Shown here: positions 46,753 to 56,182 of the stretch, in pieces
How positions within the stretch are numbered: the first letter of the stretch is position 1
How the letters are laid out: every line of letters starts with the position of its first letter
Assembly (NCBI GenBank): GCA_019359245.1
Contig: JAHHHR010000009.1
Location: forward strand, 62,001 to 126,000
Length of the DNA stretch: 64,000 nucleotides
Reading direction: 5' to 3'
Source of the DNA: Nostoc desertorum CM1-VF14
GTDB lineage: Bacteria; Cyanobacteriota; Cyanobacteriia; Cyanobacteriales; Nostocaceae
Made by a program: the position numbers and the translations under genes
The notes under the pieces: model-generated
Databases searched by the model: none
What the model was told of the DNA's origin: nothing
Seen by the model: only the letters and a program-made list of their open reading frames with translations

Positions 46753-48087
46753 CTACAAATCTGTTAGCAGCCTTGCTTTTCTCAGAATAAATGTTAGTAA
46801 GGTTTCTTTTTTGGAAATGATTTCAGCCGTAACGTCCATCCCAGCTTGAATAGGATAGGATTTATCGCCCCTTTTTAAATGATTTCTCTCTGCTTCAATT
46901 GTCACCTCATAGTAAGGCGCAATTGCAATGTTACTGTTCCCTTGAGATGTAATAGCATCAGCGGTTATACCTCTAACAGCACCTTTGAGAATGCCATAAT
47001 CTGGGTACGGATAAGCAGAAAGCCGCATTAGTACTTCCCCTTCTGAACATTTTGTTACTTCTGGAACTTTACACACCTGCACTTTACTAATATCTGAAGA
47101 GGCAACACGGGCTTTGATTACTAAAGGGGCATTTTTGGGAGCAATTTGAGCGATCGCATCCCCAGGACGGACAACTTGTCCAGCATTTCTCAATTCCAAT
47201 TTGAGGATAGTACCTGCCTCTGAGGTCCGAATCACAGTTTTTTGTAATTCCGTGAAGACCCGTTTAAGTTCTTGTTGAGCGCTGCTAATTTGGTTTTGAA
47301 TCTCTATTTGACGCCTGATGAGTTCCTGTCTTTCTTTGTTCAATGCTGCCAGAGTAGAATCACCCTTTGTCATTTCTTGCGAAATGCGTTCTTGGGCGAT
47401 CGCCACATTAGCATTACTAGGATTGAGTCCAGCTTTAGTACGTTCCAATCTGGCAAGTGCAGCTTTTAAAGCTTGTTCTTTTTCTTTAATTTGGAGAATA
47501 GCGATCGCTCCTGTATTTCCTAGCTGCTGATATCGGTTCATTTCCTCCCTAGCTAATTCAGCAGCGGCTTCTGCTTCTTGCACTTCTGTCTGAGTTGTAA
47601 TTCCCCTGTCTTTATAGTCCCGTTGGTTACGACTGAGGTCTGCTTTTGCAGATGTGATCGCCTGTCGCATTGCATTGGATTCAGCAGTGATTTGAGTTTC
47701 TAGAGCTTTTAGTTGTGCATTAAACTGCGCTCGTTGTAACTCATTTTGTCGAATATTTCCGAGTATTTCTTCTTTTCTACTTTGTAATTGGGAGTTGTCG
47801 ATGAGGGCGATCGTATCTCCTTTTTTCACAACTTGATTTTCTTTTACTTTGATATTTATGACTGTTCCCTCTGCTGCTGCTTGCACTAACCGGATTTCTC
47901 CGGTTGGGCGGACGGTAGCATTAGCTTTTACTATTACGTTGTATTGAAAGACACTGGCAAGGCTGAAGGCAGCGCCAACACTTCCAATTAAAAATATCCC
48001 TCCCAACCTTGTCCATATACTGACTGAAGGAAGATATTCGTCTTTTTCGACTAGGCGGAGAAAGTCTGGCTGTGGGTCAATGAGCAT
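46753..48087 (-). CDS. HlyD-family periplasmic adaptor (membrane fusion protein)
   Basis: A 444-residue adaptor for a type I/peptidase-ABC exporter. One N-terminal membrane segment (LGGIFLIGSVGAAFSLASVF) is followed by a biotinyl-lipoyl-like half (VRPTGEIRLVQAAAEGTVINI, KKGDTIALID), a long coiled-coil hairpin (about residues 100-270), the second half (AGTILKLELRNAGQVVRPGD) and the beta-barrel. Family members join an inner-membrane ABC exporter to TolC. It is divergent from three GG-peptide genes and near a C39-ABC gene, forming an export locus. Confidence 0.92.
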   Translation of the reverse strand: MLIDPQPDFLRLVEKDEYLPSVSIWTRLGGIFLIGSVGAAFSLASVFQYNVIVKANATVRPTGEIRLVQAAAEGTVINIKVKENQVVKKGDTIALIDNSQLQSRKEEILGNIRQNELQRAQFNAQLKALETQITAESNAMRQAITSAKADLSRNQRDYKDRGITTQTEVQEAEAAAELAREEMNRYQQLGNTGAIAILQIKEKEQALKAALARLERTKAGLNPSNANVAIAQERISQEMTKGDSTLAALNKERQELIRRQIEIQNQISSAQQELKRVFTELQKTVIRTSEAGTILKLELRNAGQVVRPGDAIAQIAPKNAPLVIKARVASSDISKVQVCKVPEVTKCSEGEVLMRLSAYPYPDYGILKGAVRGITADAITSQGNSNIAIAPYYEVTIEAERNHLKRGDKSYPIQAGMDVTAEIISKKETLLTFILRKARLLTDL

Positions 48088-48938
48088 AAACGTTAAAAAG
48101 CATTTTGTTTACGTAAATAATCTAGCAAAAAAAACTTACCTGCCGTTAGCGTGACGAACAAGATTTAGGGATATCCAAAAAATAAAAGTTCTTTTCCGTT
48201 GCAATAATATTTTTTGCAAAACTCATATAGGTTTGGTGCTTTCGCCTTTCAGGGCAAAAGCGACAGCTTTTGCTTTTATTGCTGAGAAGTGCCTTATCTG
48301 TATATAGTTAGTATGTAACTACAAGGTTTCTATACAGCTAAGTCTAACTAAGAATTAAGCGTTTTAGTACGAACATCAAATCTTTATAATTTTTATATAA
48401 AACTTTATCTTTTCTTTATTTATTTGCAAAAAGCTGGTATAATAAATAGAAGGTTTTTACAATCATTTCTCATCTATCAAAAATTAAGTGAATTTGCGGG
48501 GGTTGATATTAAATTAATTTATATTCATTTATTTTAAGCTTGTATATAAAGTTTTGGTGAAAAAGTTTTTTACGTAAATATACTTATTTGAGAATGCAGA
48601 ATTCCAGTTTTGAGTTTCATCCAAGCGCTTAAGTACAGATTGTATAAATTTATGAATAATTTTAGTTAGCTAATCTTTAAAGCCTAGTATCCTCGTTATT
48701 ATCTCAGTATTAACTCTATATAATCTGAACTTATGTAAGTTTTCTAAAAATACCTTTCCAAAAATATATCTTTGTAGTTCGCCATATTTATTATGAATAT
48801 GGATATTAACGTCTACGATTTCTTGATATTTAAAGAATTTATTTTAAAATTAAATTTGTATAAAGAGGAACTATGTAGTATATTTTTTGAATAGGCATAA
48901 TACATATTTCTTAAAAAATTAATTGCTTGACCTTTAGA
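48088..48938. other. Regulatory gap between hlyD and the GG-peptide array
   Basis: About 850 very AT-rich bases. A GGCAAAAGCgaca-GCTTTTGC hairpin followed by TTTTATT at about 48252-48279 can act as a terminator on the plus strand. It must hold promoters of hlyD and of the first peptide unit. No gene seen. Confidence 0.5.
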
Positions 48939-49063
48939 GCAAGAGTCGTATAATACTTTTAGCGGAACAAAAAAGTAACTAAAGATACTCTTTAAATGTT
49001 TATATTTAGTACTTTGAAGTGACGTTAGTTTTACCCTCAACAATCAAGCGAGAACTCAAGATT

Positions 49064-49303
49064 ATGGAAAGCACATTGTTCACCACATTAACCGTTACCG
49101 AAGAATCCAATTTATCTGGTGGTACTTCCTACAAGTCTTATAAGAAGTACGCACCCAAAAAATACGATAAGAAAGATGACAAGAAACCCAGCAAATTTGA
49201 TTTAGATTTGAACCTGAATATAGTTACACAAGTCATTGCTGGTAACGTCATCAAAGATAGTGTTGTAGTCCAAAATTCCGAGATCATCAACACCAACAAG
49301 TAG
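49064..49303 (+). CDS. Double-glycine leader peptide, array copy 1
   Basis: A 79-residue secreted-peptide precursor. The 20-residue leader ends TEESNLSGG, the C39-peptidase site. The predicted 59-residue core is Tyr/Lys-rich (TSYKSYKKYAPKKYDKKDDK), then beta-prone (LDLNLNIVTQVIAG, VVVQNSEIINTNK). No Cys, Ser/Thr-rich lanthipeptide pattern or modifying enzyme is present. Use of ATG 49064 rather than GTG 49019 is supported by copy 3, where the upstream frame is lost. It differs from copies 2 and 3 by Ser at residue 15. Export by the 51338 transporter is inferred. Confidence 0.88.
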   Translation: MESTLFTTLTVTEESNLSGGTSYKSYKKYAPKKYDKKDDKKPSKFDLDLNLNIVTQVIAGNVIKDSVVVQNSEIINTNK

Positions 49304-49437
49304 AAGAGCAAGAGTCGTAATAATACTTTCTTTATAGCGGAACAGGAAAGTAATTAAATATGCTCTTTGCGATTGATATTTAGTACTTTGAAGTGACGTT
49401 AGTTTTACCCTCAACAATCAAGCGAGAACTCAAGATT

Positions 49438-49677
49438 ATGGAAAGCACATTGTTCACCACATTAACCGTTACCGAAGAAGCCAATTTATCTGGTGGTACT
49501 TCCTACAAGTCTTATAAGAAGTACACACCCAAAAAATACGATAAGAAAGATGACAAGAAACCCAGCAAATTTGATTTAGATTTGAACCTGAATATAGTTA
49601 CACAAGTCATTGCTGGTAACGTCATCAAAGACAGTGTTGTAGTCCAAAATTCCGAGATCATCAACACCAACAAGTAG
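49438..49677 (+). CDS. Double-glycine leader peptide, array copy 2
   Basis: A 79-residue precursor identical to copy 1 except Ala at residue 15 and Thr at residue 30 (KKYTPKK). Same leader with Gly-Gly at 19-20 and same core. The whole unit (leader plus gene) is a direct duplication, so expression from its own promoter is likely. Confidence 0.88.
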   Translation: MESTLFTTLTVTEEANLSGGTSYKSYKKYTPKKYDKKDDKKPSKFDLDLNLNIVTQVIAGNVIKDSVVVQNSEIINTNK

Positions 49678-49815
49678 AAGAGCAAGAGTCGTAATAATAC
49701 TTTCTTTTAGCGGAACAGATAAGTAATTAAATATACTCTTTAAATGTTTATATTTATTGCTTTGAAGTGACGTTACTTTTACCTTACCCTCAACAATCAA
49801 GCGAGAACTAAGATT

Positions 49816-50055
49816 ATGGAAAGCACATTGTTCACCACATTAACCGTTACCGAAGAAGCCAATTTGTCTGGTGGTACTTCCTACAAGTCTTATAAGAAGT
49901 ACGCACCCAAAAAATACGATAAGAAAGATGACAAGAAACCCAGCAAATTTGATTTAGATTTGAACTTGAATATAGTTACACAAGTCATTGCTGGTAACGT
50001 CATCAAAGACAGTGTTGTAGTCCAAAATTCCGAGATCATCAACACCAACAAGTAG
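49816..50055 (+). CDS. Double-glycine leader peptide, array copy 3
   Basis: A 79-residue precursor; matches copy 1 but has Ala at residue 15. The ATG is at the same place relative to the AAGATT context. Indels just upstream remove the longer open frame seen in copies 1 and 2, which fixes the start. Gly-Gly at residues 19-20 is kept. Confidence 0.88.
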   Translation: MESTLFTTLTVTEEANLSGGTSYKSYKKYAPKKYDKKDDKKPSKFDLDLNLNIVTQVIAGNVIKDSVVVQNSEIINTNK

Positions 50056-50727
50056 AAGAGGTTTAGTATAAGGGAAAGAATAAACGTAAAGACACGATTA
50101 ACCGCATCTTTACTAGGGTAAAGTGTCTTAAACAAACTAACCTGCTCCAACAGGGTAGTTTGGTTTCTGCTAAGACATTAGCTTTGTTGCTTATTGCAGA
50201 TATTCTAGCATTACGTTTATTCTCACCGCATACTTTTGTTGAACAAAGTTAATAAAGCCTGTCAACAGTCGCCTACCAGCAATTGTTGACGGGTTTACCT
50301 AGTACTGTTGATAAAGATACTGCTCACCTTGAATAGTCAAGCAGATAACTCAGCACTACTAGGAATCAGGTGGATTGATCACAATCTAGTAATTTTTGAA
50401 AGATAACGAAACTCTTTTTACCTGGCTTATTCCTTTGGAGTGAGCAAGTGTGCCTAAAGGTTTACATACCAAAATTACCGATTTTTTTCCTGTTGGTAAC
50501 TAAGTTGATGAAAATAACTCTAAACTATGTGATAGAAATAACAATCAATCTCTTCGGATTGTTTCATATCATGGGCAATAACATAGTATAAGTTATTTAT
50601 ACCTCTCTACTTGTAGAAAATACAGCCATTTTGGTACGTACTAGATTTCGTTATCTTGATTTTGAATTGAAGCAGTTTTGTGTAAAGTTCAAAACTCATA
50701 ATTTAGTACATGGGGTTAAGTAAAATT
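50056..50727. other. Gap between the array and the fourth GG peptide
   Basis: About 670 AT-rich bases. GTCAACA...TGTTGAC arms near 50260-50292 form a possible hairpin in CCTGTCAACAGTCGCCTACC. No gene is evident. Confidence 0.4.
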
Positions 50728-50985
50728 ATGAAAAGCACTCAAATCTTCTCAACGTTTATATCCCTCACTGAAACCGAAGAATCAAGCGTGTGTGGTGGGG
50801 AGAGCGTAGTGTATTCTAGCAACACAGTAATTTACAGTAAAGGCAAGAGTTCATGGAAGAAAACACAAGTGAAGAAACAAACAGTAAAATCAGCTAAAAA
50901 AGTTTTGAAAACTGCCAAAATAGGGAAAATTGCAGAGTTAGGGATATTAAAGCGCCTATCCTCTCTACTAGATTTTGATTGGTAG
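50728..50985 (+). CDS. Double-glycine leader peptide, divergent fourth member
   Basis: An 85-residue precursor. The leader MKSTQIFSTFISLTETEE is like the array leaders and ends SSVCGG at residue 24. The core differs: it is basic and helix-prone (SWKKTQVKKQTVKSAKKVLK, AKIGKIAELGILKRL), resembling membrane-active peptides. The start is ATG 50728 (AAAATTATG context as in the array). It lies 350 bp upstream of the C39-ABC exporter, on the same strand. Confidence 0.85.
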   Translation: MKSTQIFSTFISLTETEESSVCGGESVVYSSNTVIYSKGKSSWKKTQVKKQTVKSAKKVLKTAKIGKIAELGILKRLSSLLDFDW

Positions 50986-51033
50986 TAATTCAGTTAATCC
51001 GCTTGGATTAGAGGCAAAATCTTAAATTGCGTA

Positions 51034-51103
51034 GGTTGGGTTGAATGTAGTAAAACCCAAAGTTTTCGGGAATTTGTTGCGTTTTACTACGTTCAACCCA
51101 ACC
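51034..51103. repeat. Palindromic repeat with 23-bp arms before the exporter
   Basis: Left arm GGTTGGGTTGAATGTAGTAA and further, 51034-51056, pairs with 51081-51103 with one mismatch. It is of the GGTTGGGTTGA...CAACCCAACC family of short dispersed repeats. It may end the peptide transcript. Confidence 0.8.
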
Positions 51104-51337
51104 GTATTGAGTAATAATTAAGTGGGCGGGAATAGTTAAAGGTTTGTGGTAAGCGGCTCAATCCCCTTACTAATGGATAATTTAATTAAATTTGCATTGT
51201 GTAAGATAGTTTGATTTCTTTTTGCCCAGTTACTTTAGTAAAATTAGACTGTTGGTCAAAATTTTAACCACGCAGGGACGAAACCCTGCTATTTTTTTTG
51301 GTTTTTATCATAATATTATTGGGTACTGGAGTGTGAA

Positions 51338-53482
51338 ATGAAATACCAAGTTGTTACACAACATAGTGAAGAAGATTGTGGAGCTGCTTGTCTTGCTTCC
51401 GTTGCCAAACATTATCGCCGTAACTTTACACTAAATCGCATCCGGGAAGCGGTAGGGACTGGCCAACTTGGAACAACATTGTTGGGATTGAGGCGAGGAG
51501 CGGAGGCACTTGGTTTCAATGCGCGTTCGGTCAGGGCATCAACAGAAATATTAGACCGAATGAACCAAGCGCCACTGCCAGCAATCATCCACTGGAAAGG
51601 CTACCACTGGGTTGTTTTGTATGGTCAGAAAGGCAAAAAATATGTAATTGCTGACCCAGCTTTTAATATCCGTTATGTGTCTAGAAAAGAATTAACGGAG
51701 GCTTGGTCAGATCAAGTCATGCTGTTACTAGAGCCAGATTCGGTTCGCTTTTATGCTCAATCGGATGAGAAAGTCAACGGTATTTGGCGCTTTGCGAAGC
51801 GTGCAATGCCTTATGGAGGCATAATATTCGAGGCTTTTCTCTGCGCTATAGTTATCGGTCTGCTTTCGTTAACGTCTCCTTTCCTGCTTCAAATTCTAAC
51901 GGATGATGTACTAGTTCGGGGAGATATCCAGCTTCTTGCTGGTGTGATTATTGCTGTTGTAGTGATGAATTTGGTGTCAAGTAGTCTACAACTAGTTCAA
52001 TCTAACCTGATTGCCAATTTTGCCCAACGGCTTGAGCTAGGGCTAGTTCTGGAATTTGCTAGGTCAATCCTGCGGTTGCCTTTGGCTTATTATGAATCAC
52101 GTCGCAGTGGCGAGATCGTTAGCAGATTACAAGATATTCAACAAATTAATCAGCTAGTTGCTCAAGCAGTTATCAGTCTGCCTAGCCAGTTGTTTATCGG
52201 ACTGATTTCTTTAGGTTTCATGGTGTTCTATAGCTGGAAACTTACCTTTGTTGCCGTCGTTGTTGCTATTGTCATGAGTTCATCTACGGTGGTTTTCTTG
52301 CCTACACTTCAACAAAAAATTAGAAGTCTATTGGTCTTAGATGCGGAAAACCAGGGTGTTTTAGTTGAAAGCTTTAAAGGAGCGCTGACACTCAAAACTA
52401 CTACTGCTGGTCCTCAATTTTGGGAAGAATTTCAGAACAGATTTGGTCGGCTTTCAAACATAACATTTCGCACAGTTCAGATTGGAATTATTAACAACAT
52501 CTTTTCTGGATTAGTTTATGCTATTGGTAGCGTTACTTTGATTGGTTTTGGCAGCATCCTAGTTATTGGTAAAGAACTCAGCATCGGTCAACTACTGGCT
52601 TTTAACGGGATGAATGGCAATTTTTTGGCACTCATCGGTGCTGTAATTGGATTTATAGATGAATTCATGCGTGCCAAAACTGCCACGGAACGTTTAACAG
52701 AAGTTATCGATTCCACACCTGAATCTCCAAGCGATAGTAATAAACCCTTTGCTAAAATTCCCGGTGATGCTGATATTATTTGCACAAAGCTAAACTTTCA
52801 CTACGCTGGCAGACTAGAGCTACTAGAAGATTTTTCCCTCACAATTCCTGGTGGTAAAGTTGTTGCCCTAATTGGCACATCTGGCTGTGGAAAAAGTTCT
52901 CTTGCGAAACTGATAGCCGGATTATATGCACCTAATTCTGGCAATATTCGCTTTGGAATGTACAATATGCAAGACTTAGCTCTTGATTGTTTGCGGCAAC
53001 AAGTTGTTCTCGTTCCTCAAGACGCTCATTTTTGGAGTCGCACAATCATTGAAAACTTCCGCTTAGGTTCTCCTCACCTCACCTTCGATCAAATTGTCAA
53101 GGCGTGCCAAATTGCTGAGGCAGATGAGTTTATTAGTAGACTGCCTGAAAAATATCAAACTGTATTAGGCGAATTTGGGTCAAATATTTCTGGTGGACAA
53201 CGCCAAAGACTGGCTTTAGCAAGAGCTATTGTTAATGATCCACCAGTCCTAATTCTAGACGAATCAACTGCTGGACTCGATCCAGTTAGCGAAGCTCAAG
53301 TTTTAGATCAATTGTTGTCCCACCGCCAAGGTAAAACCACAATCCTGATTAGCCACCGTCCTAGAGTAATTAACCGTGCTGATTGGATTGTTTTTCTTAA
53401 TCAAGGCAAGTTAGAAACTCAGGGGACAGTAGAAGATTTGCGTGTCCAGTCAGGAAAGCATTTAGACTTTTTAAACCCTTAA
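51338..53482 (+). CDS. C39-peptidase ABC exporter (PCAT) for GG-leader peptides
   Basis: A 714-residue bifunctional exporter. The N-terminal C39 peptidase has catalytic Cys14 (EEDCGAAC), His90 (YHWVVLY) and Asp106 (IADPA). The transmembrane domain follows (about 155-450, six segments). The ATP-binding domain has Walker A GTSGCGKSS near 512, signature ISGGQRQRLALARA near 617 and Walker B VLILDEST. It cleaves leaders after Gly-Gly and exports the core across the inner membrane. It is placed behind four GG peptides and near the HlyD adaptor. Confidence 0.96.
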   Translation: MKYQVVTQHSEEDCGAACLASVAKHYRRNFTLNRIREAVGTGQLGTTLLGLRRGAEALGFNARSVRASTEILDRMNQAPLPAIIHWKGYHWVVLYGQKGKKYVIADPAFNIRYVSRKELTEAWSDQVMLLLEPDSVRFYAQSDEKVNGIWRFAKRAMPYGGIIFEAFLCAIVIGLLSLTSPFLLQILTDDVLVRGDIQLLAGVIIAVVVMNLVSSSLQLVQSNLIANFAQRLELGLVLEFARSILRLPLAYYESRRSGEIVSRLQDIQQINQLVAQAVISLPSQLFIGLISLGFMVFYSWKLTFVAVVVAIVMSSSTVVFLPTLQQKIRSLLVLDAENQGVLVESFKGALTLKTTTAGPQFWEEFQNRFGRLSNITFRTVQIGIINNIFSGLVYAIGSVTLIGFGSILVIGKELSIGQLLAFNGMNGNFLALIGAVIGFIDEFMRAKTATERLTEVIDSTPESPSDSNKPFAKIPGDADIICTKLNFHYAGRLELLEDFSLTIPGGKVVALIGTSGCGKSSLAKLIAGLYAPNSGNIRFGMYNMQDLALDCLRQQVVLVPQDAHFWSRTIIENFRLGSPHLTFDQIVKACQIAEADEFISRLPEKYQTVLGEFGSNISGGQRQRLALARAIVNDPPVLILDESTAGLDPVSEAQVLDQLLSHRQGKTTILISHRPRVINRADWIVFLNQGKLETQGTVEDLRVQSGKHLDFLNP

Positions 53483-53538
53483 TTGCTCACAGATTTAACT
53501 AGTCCAGCCTTATTTGATTTATCAAAATTGAAAGCTTT

Positions 53539-53571
53539 AGAACCCCTACTTATTAGAAAAGTCGGGGTTCT
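53539..53571 (+). terminator. Terminator after the exporter gene
   Basis: AGAACCCC pairs with GGGGTTCT around a 17-nt loop and is followed by TGTTGTT. Placed 57 nt after the stop. Confidence 0.65.
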
Positions 53572-54367
53572 TGTTGTTCATAAATGATTTAAGCTTGCTA
53601 TACACTAAGCAAGTCTCAAGCATTCCTTTGATAAACTCAAAGCTAAAGCCAAACAAGTTCACATTCTTTATAAAGTTTTGGTAACTAAATATACCGTTCT
53701 ACTTTGCATTAAAAACAATACTTTAACTCTCTTTCTTCTATTCTTTAAAAAACAGAAATCAGAAACCTTTATTTTAAAGACTTAAGTAAATATACTGCCG
53801 TGGTTATGTAAACTAGCTTAATAAACCAGGTGTTGCAACAACAAACCAAAACCTATATGTCTTTTTTGTTTCTTAACTATGACTGAGATATTACAATTTC
53901 CCGAAAGAGCGCTTAATTGTCAGGGAAGTAAGATATTTGTACTGAGGTATTCATAAAAACTTATTTAATAAAATCTTTTGCATATATATACTTGTCGTTA
54001 ATAAGTATTAAGAAATACTTATTAAAGAATATTGCAATAGCTTGATTTAATTGCTAACGTGTGTATGACAACGATGCTGATGAGCGCTCGGATCTAGGAG
54101 AAGTAAAATCTATGAGCTATATACATTCAGCCAAGTCTGTTAGGCTTTAACAGCTTAAAAACGATAAATTTCTGCCTCGTATAGACAATTATGAGGGATT
54201 GCAGATTAACCAAGAAATATCTCGTTGCTAAAGGCTTAGTTTCAGTTTGATTTAAATTGCAATTGATTATTTGTCTTACCTTGTGCTGACAAGCGAGTAG
54301 CTCTTGATTGTGTGTATCGGCAATAACGAAGAGTTTGGTAAGACTTAAATTTTGGAGGATAAAACCA
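53572..54367. other. Intergenic region
   Basis: About 800 AT-rich bases with no gene. AAATATACTGCCG/AAATATACCG-type short repeats occur. It presumably contains the SDR promoter near 54250-54350. Confidence 0.4.
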
Positions 54368-55189
54368 ATGGAGATTCAAGGTAAAGTTGCTCTAATTACA
54401 GGGGCTTCGCGTGGGATTGGACGAGCGATCGCCCTCGAACTAGCGCAAAGCGGTATCAAGCGGCTGATATTGGTAGCACGCGATCGCCAAAAGTTAGTTG
54501 AGGTAGCTAACGAAATCGAGGCGATGGGAACAGAAACTGCGATCGTGGCCTTAGATTTGACGCAGACAATTGAAGTAAATATCGCTGTTGCCCAACTGTG
54601 GCGCAATTATGGGCAGATTCACCTGCTGGTTAATTGTGCGGGAGTCGCATACCAAAGCTCGTTTTTACAATCTAAACTCCCCCAAGTTCAAGAAGAACTC
54701 TCGGTAAACTTGCTCGGAATGTACAATCTCACTAGTCTGATAGCTAGACGTATGGCCAGCCAAAGGCAAGGAACAATCGTCAATGTATCAAGTCTGATGG
54801 GAAAGGTGGCTGCACCGACGATGGCGACTTACTCAGCTACCAAGTTTGCCATCTTAGGATTTACCCAAGCCTTGCGCCAGGAACTAGCTGATTACAATAT
54901 CCGAGTAATTGCATTACTACCTTCCCTCACAGACACAGATATGGTACGCGACTTAAAATTATTTCGCTGGGTGATCCCCATGACTCCCCAGCAAGTGGCT
55001 AAAGCACTCGTCACCGGAATGCAAAACGATTCATCAGAAATTTTAGTCGGATGGCAAAGTCATTTAGCTGTATGGTGTCAACGCCTTGCTCCTTGGTTGC
55101 TAGAACTAATTTTACGAATAGCAACTCCGCCAGCACCAAGCAGACAACGGCTGATTGAAAAACTTATCCCTTCGCGTAGCGTCTCGTAG
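54368..55189 (+). CDS. SDR-family oxidoreductase with C-terminal extension
   Basis: A 273-residue NAD(P)-dependent SDR with ITGASRGIGRA near residue 12, NCAG, catalytic Ser in NVSSLMG and YSATKFA (Tyr-x3-Lys). The last 40 residues (LAPWLLELILRIATPPAP) are hydrophobic, maybe membrane-associated. The closest remembered types are ketoreductases like HetN, but the RGSGR motif of HetN is absent. GGAGG precedes the ATG. The gene end is formed by a dispersed repeat (IPSRSVS encoded by TCGCGTAGCGTCTCG). Confidence 0.85.
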   Translation: MEIQGKVALITGASRGIGRAIALELAQSGIKRLILVARDRQKLVEVANEIEAMGTETAIVALDLTQTIEVNIAVAQLWRNYGQIHLLVNCAGVAYQSSFLQSKLPQVQEELSVNLLGMYNLTSLIARRMASQRQGTIVNVSSLMGKVAAPTMATYSATKFAILGFTQALRQELADYNIRVIALLPSLTDTDMVRDLKLFRWVIPMTPQQVAKALVTGMQNDSSEILVGWQSHLAVWCQRLAPWLLELILRIATPPAPSRQRLIEKLIPSRSVS

Positions 55190-55220
55190 ACAAGGGGAGA
55201 CACCGAGAGCGATCGCTAAC

Positions 55221-55988
55221 TCAACACTCTTGAACAAACTTGTCCAAAATCTTCAGTCGTTTGGCTTTACCCTTGTGCAACAAAGTAATGCTCACAGTGC
55301 CAAGAAATGCTAATAAGCTGAAAGTAGAAGTAGATTCAGGAACAGACTTGGGATTCTCAATTTTGAGAACTTGTCCAAGTCCAGGGCGATCGCCTCGGTT
55401 TGTCACGTAAATAGCACCATCAGCACCAATAGTCAAAGCAGTAGGAGACTCTAATCCATTGCCACTCAGAATAGTTGTGCGAGTCCCATCGTTCGCTATT
55501 TTAATTACAGAACCATCTAGATTTCCTTTCCAGAGTGACTGATTAGCGTACTGCAAAGCATATAAATTACCCTCGGTATCAAAATCTAAGTCAGTAAGTT
55601 GGGTAAAGCCATCGGTATAAACTGTTGGTTGACCATCAGCACCAACTCGATAGATTTTTGCTTCACCTTCTGGAAAAGGAAAACCAGTTAATTCGCTAAT
55701 ATAATAAGCGCCATCTGGTCCTTTGGCGATATTTGTGGGTACTGCTTGGATTTCAAATGGCGATGATAATGCGCCAGAGGGAAAAATTGGATTAGTTAAT
55801 GTCTGCCGGGGAATTGTAGCGATCGCCTTTAAATTACTTCCATCAGTACCTACGCTGAGTAACTCATTAGCACCAGTATCAACCGCAATAATATTATTTC
55901 CATCTACAAGAAGAGAGAAGGGATTGCTTCCAAAAATCTTTGCAACATAAAGAATCGGCTGTAGGGATCTACATCTGTACGTACGTCT
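55221..55988 (-). pseudogene. ScyD/ScyE-like beta-propeller protein, 5'-truncated
   Basis: One open frame runs from after TAG 55989-55991 to the stop at 55221-55223 and reads as the C-terminal two thirds of a secreted propeller protein (NPFSLLVDGNNIIAVDTG, IAKGPDGAYYISELTGFPF, LTDLDFDTEGNLYALQYA, ESPTALTIGADGAIYVTNRG), ending with PESTSTFSLLAFLG, a PEP-CTERM-type sorting tail. There is no ATG, GTG or TTG before the TTG at 55554-55556, so the N-terminal signal and first blades are lost. The match to the ScyD/ScyE family is by motif. Confidence 0.75.
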
Positions 55989-56182
55989 CTAGTAACCAAT
56001 TAAGTAATTTTACGATATATTTTTTAACACTTTTGTATACAAATGTGATATCCAAACTATTGAACTACCAGATATTGCGGGACTACAAGAAGATCGCAGT
56101 TTGCATCAATACATAAAGTTGCAGATCAGAAATTGCTGTGCGATCGCATAATTAGACATACCTTGTTTCGGAGCAATCAGAA

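Larger units (their letters stand above)
48939..50056. repeat. Triplicated peptide-gene unit of about 370 bp
   Basis: Units begin with GCAAGAGTCGTA(A)TAATAC at 48939, 49308 and 49682 (369, 374 and about 375 bp). Each contains a leader of about 125 bp (TTTGAAGTGACGTTA, ACCCTCAACAATCAAGCGAG) and one peptide gene. Coding parts are nearly identical; the leaders vary more, including an added TTACC in unit 3. Confidence 0.93.

Noticed and set aside
51338..53482. HetC-type exporter
   Set aside because: The length (714 residues) and complete C39 catalytic triad fit a normal PCAT; HetC is much longer.
54368..55189. HetN heterocyst regulator
   Set aside because: It is an SDR of similar size, but the RGSGR motif is absent; kept as a general SDR.
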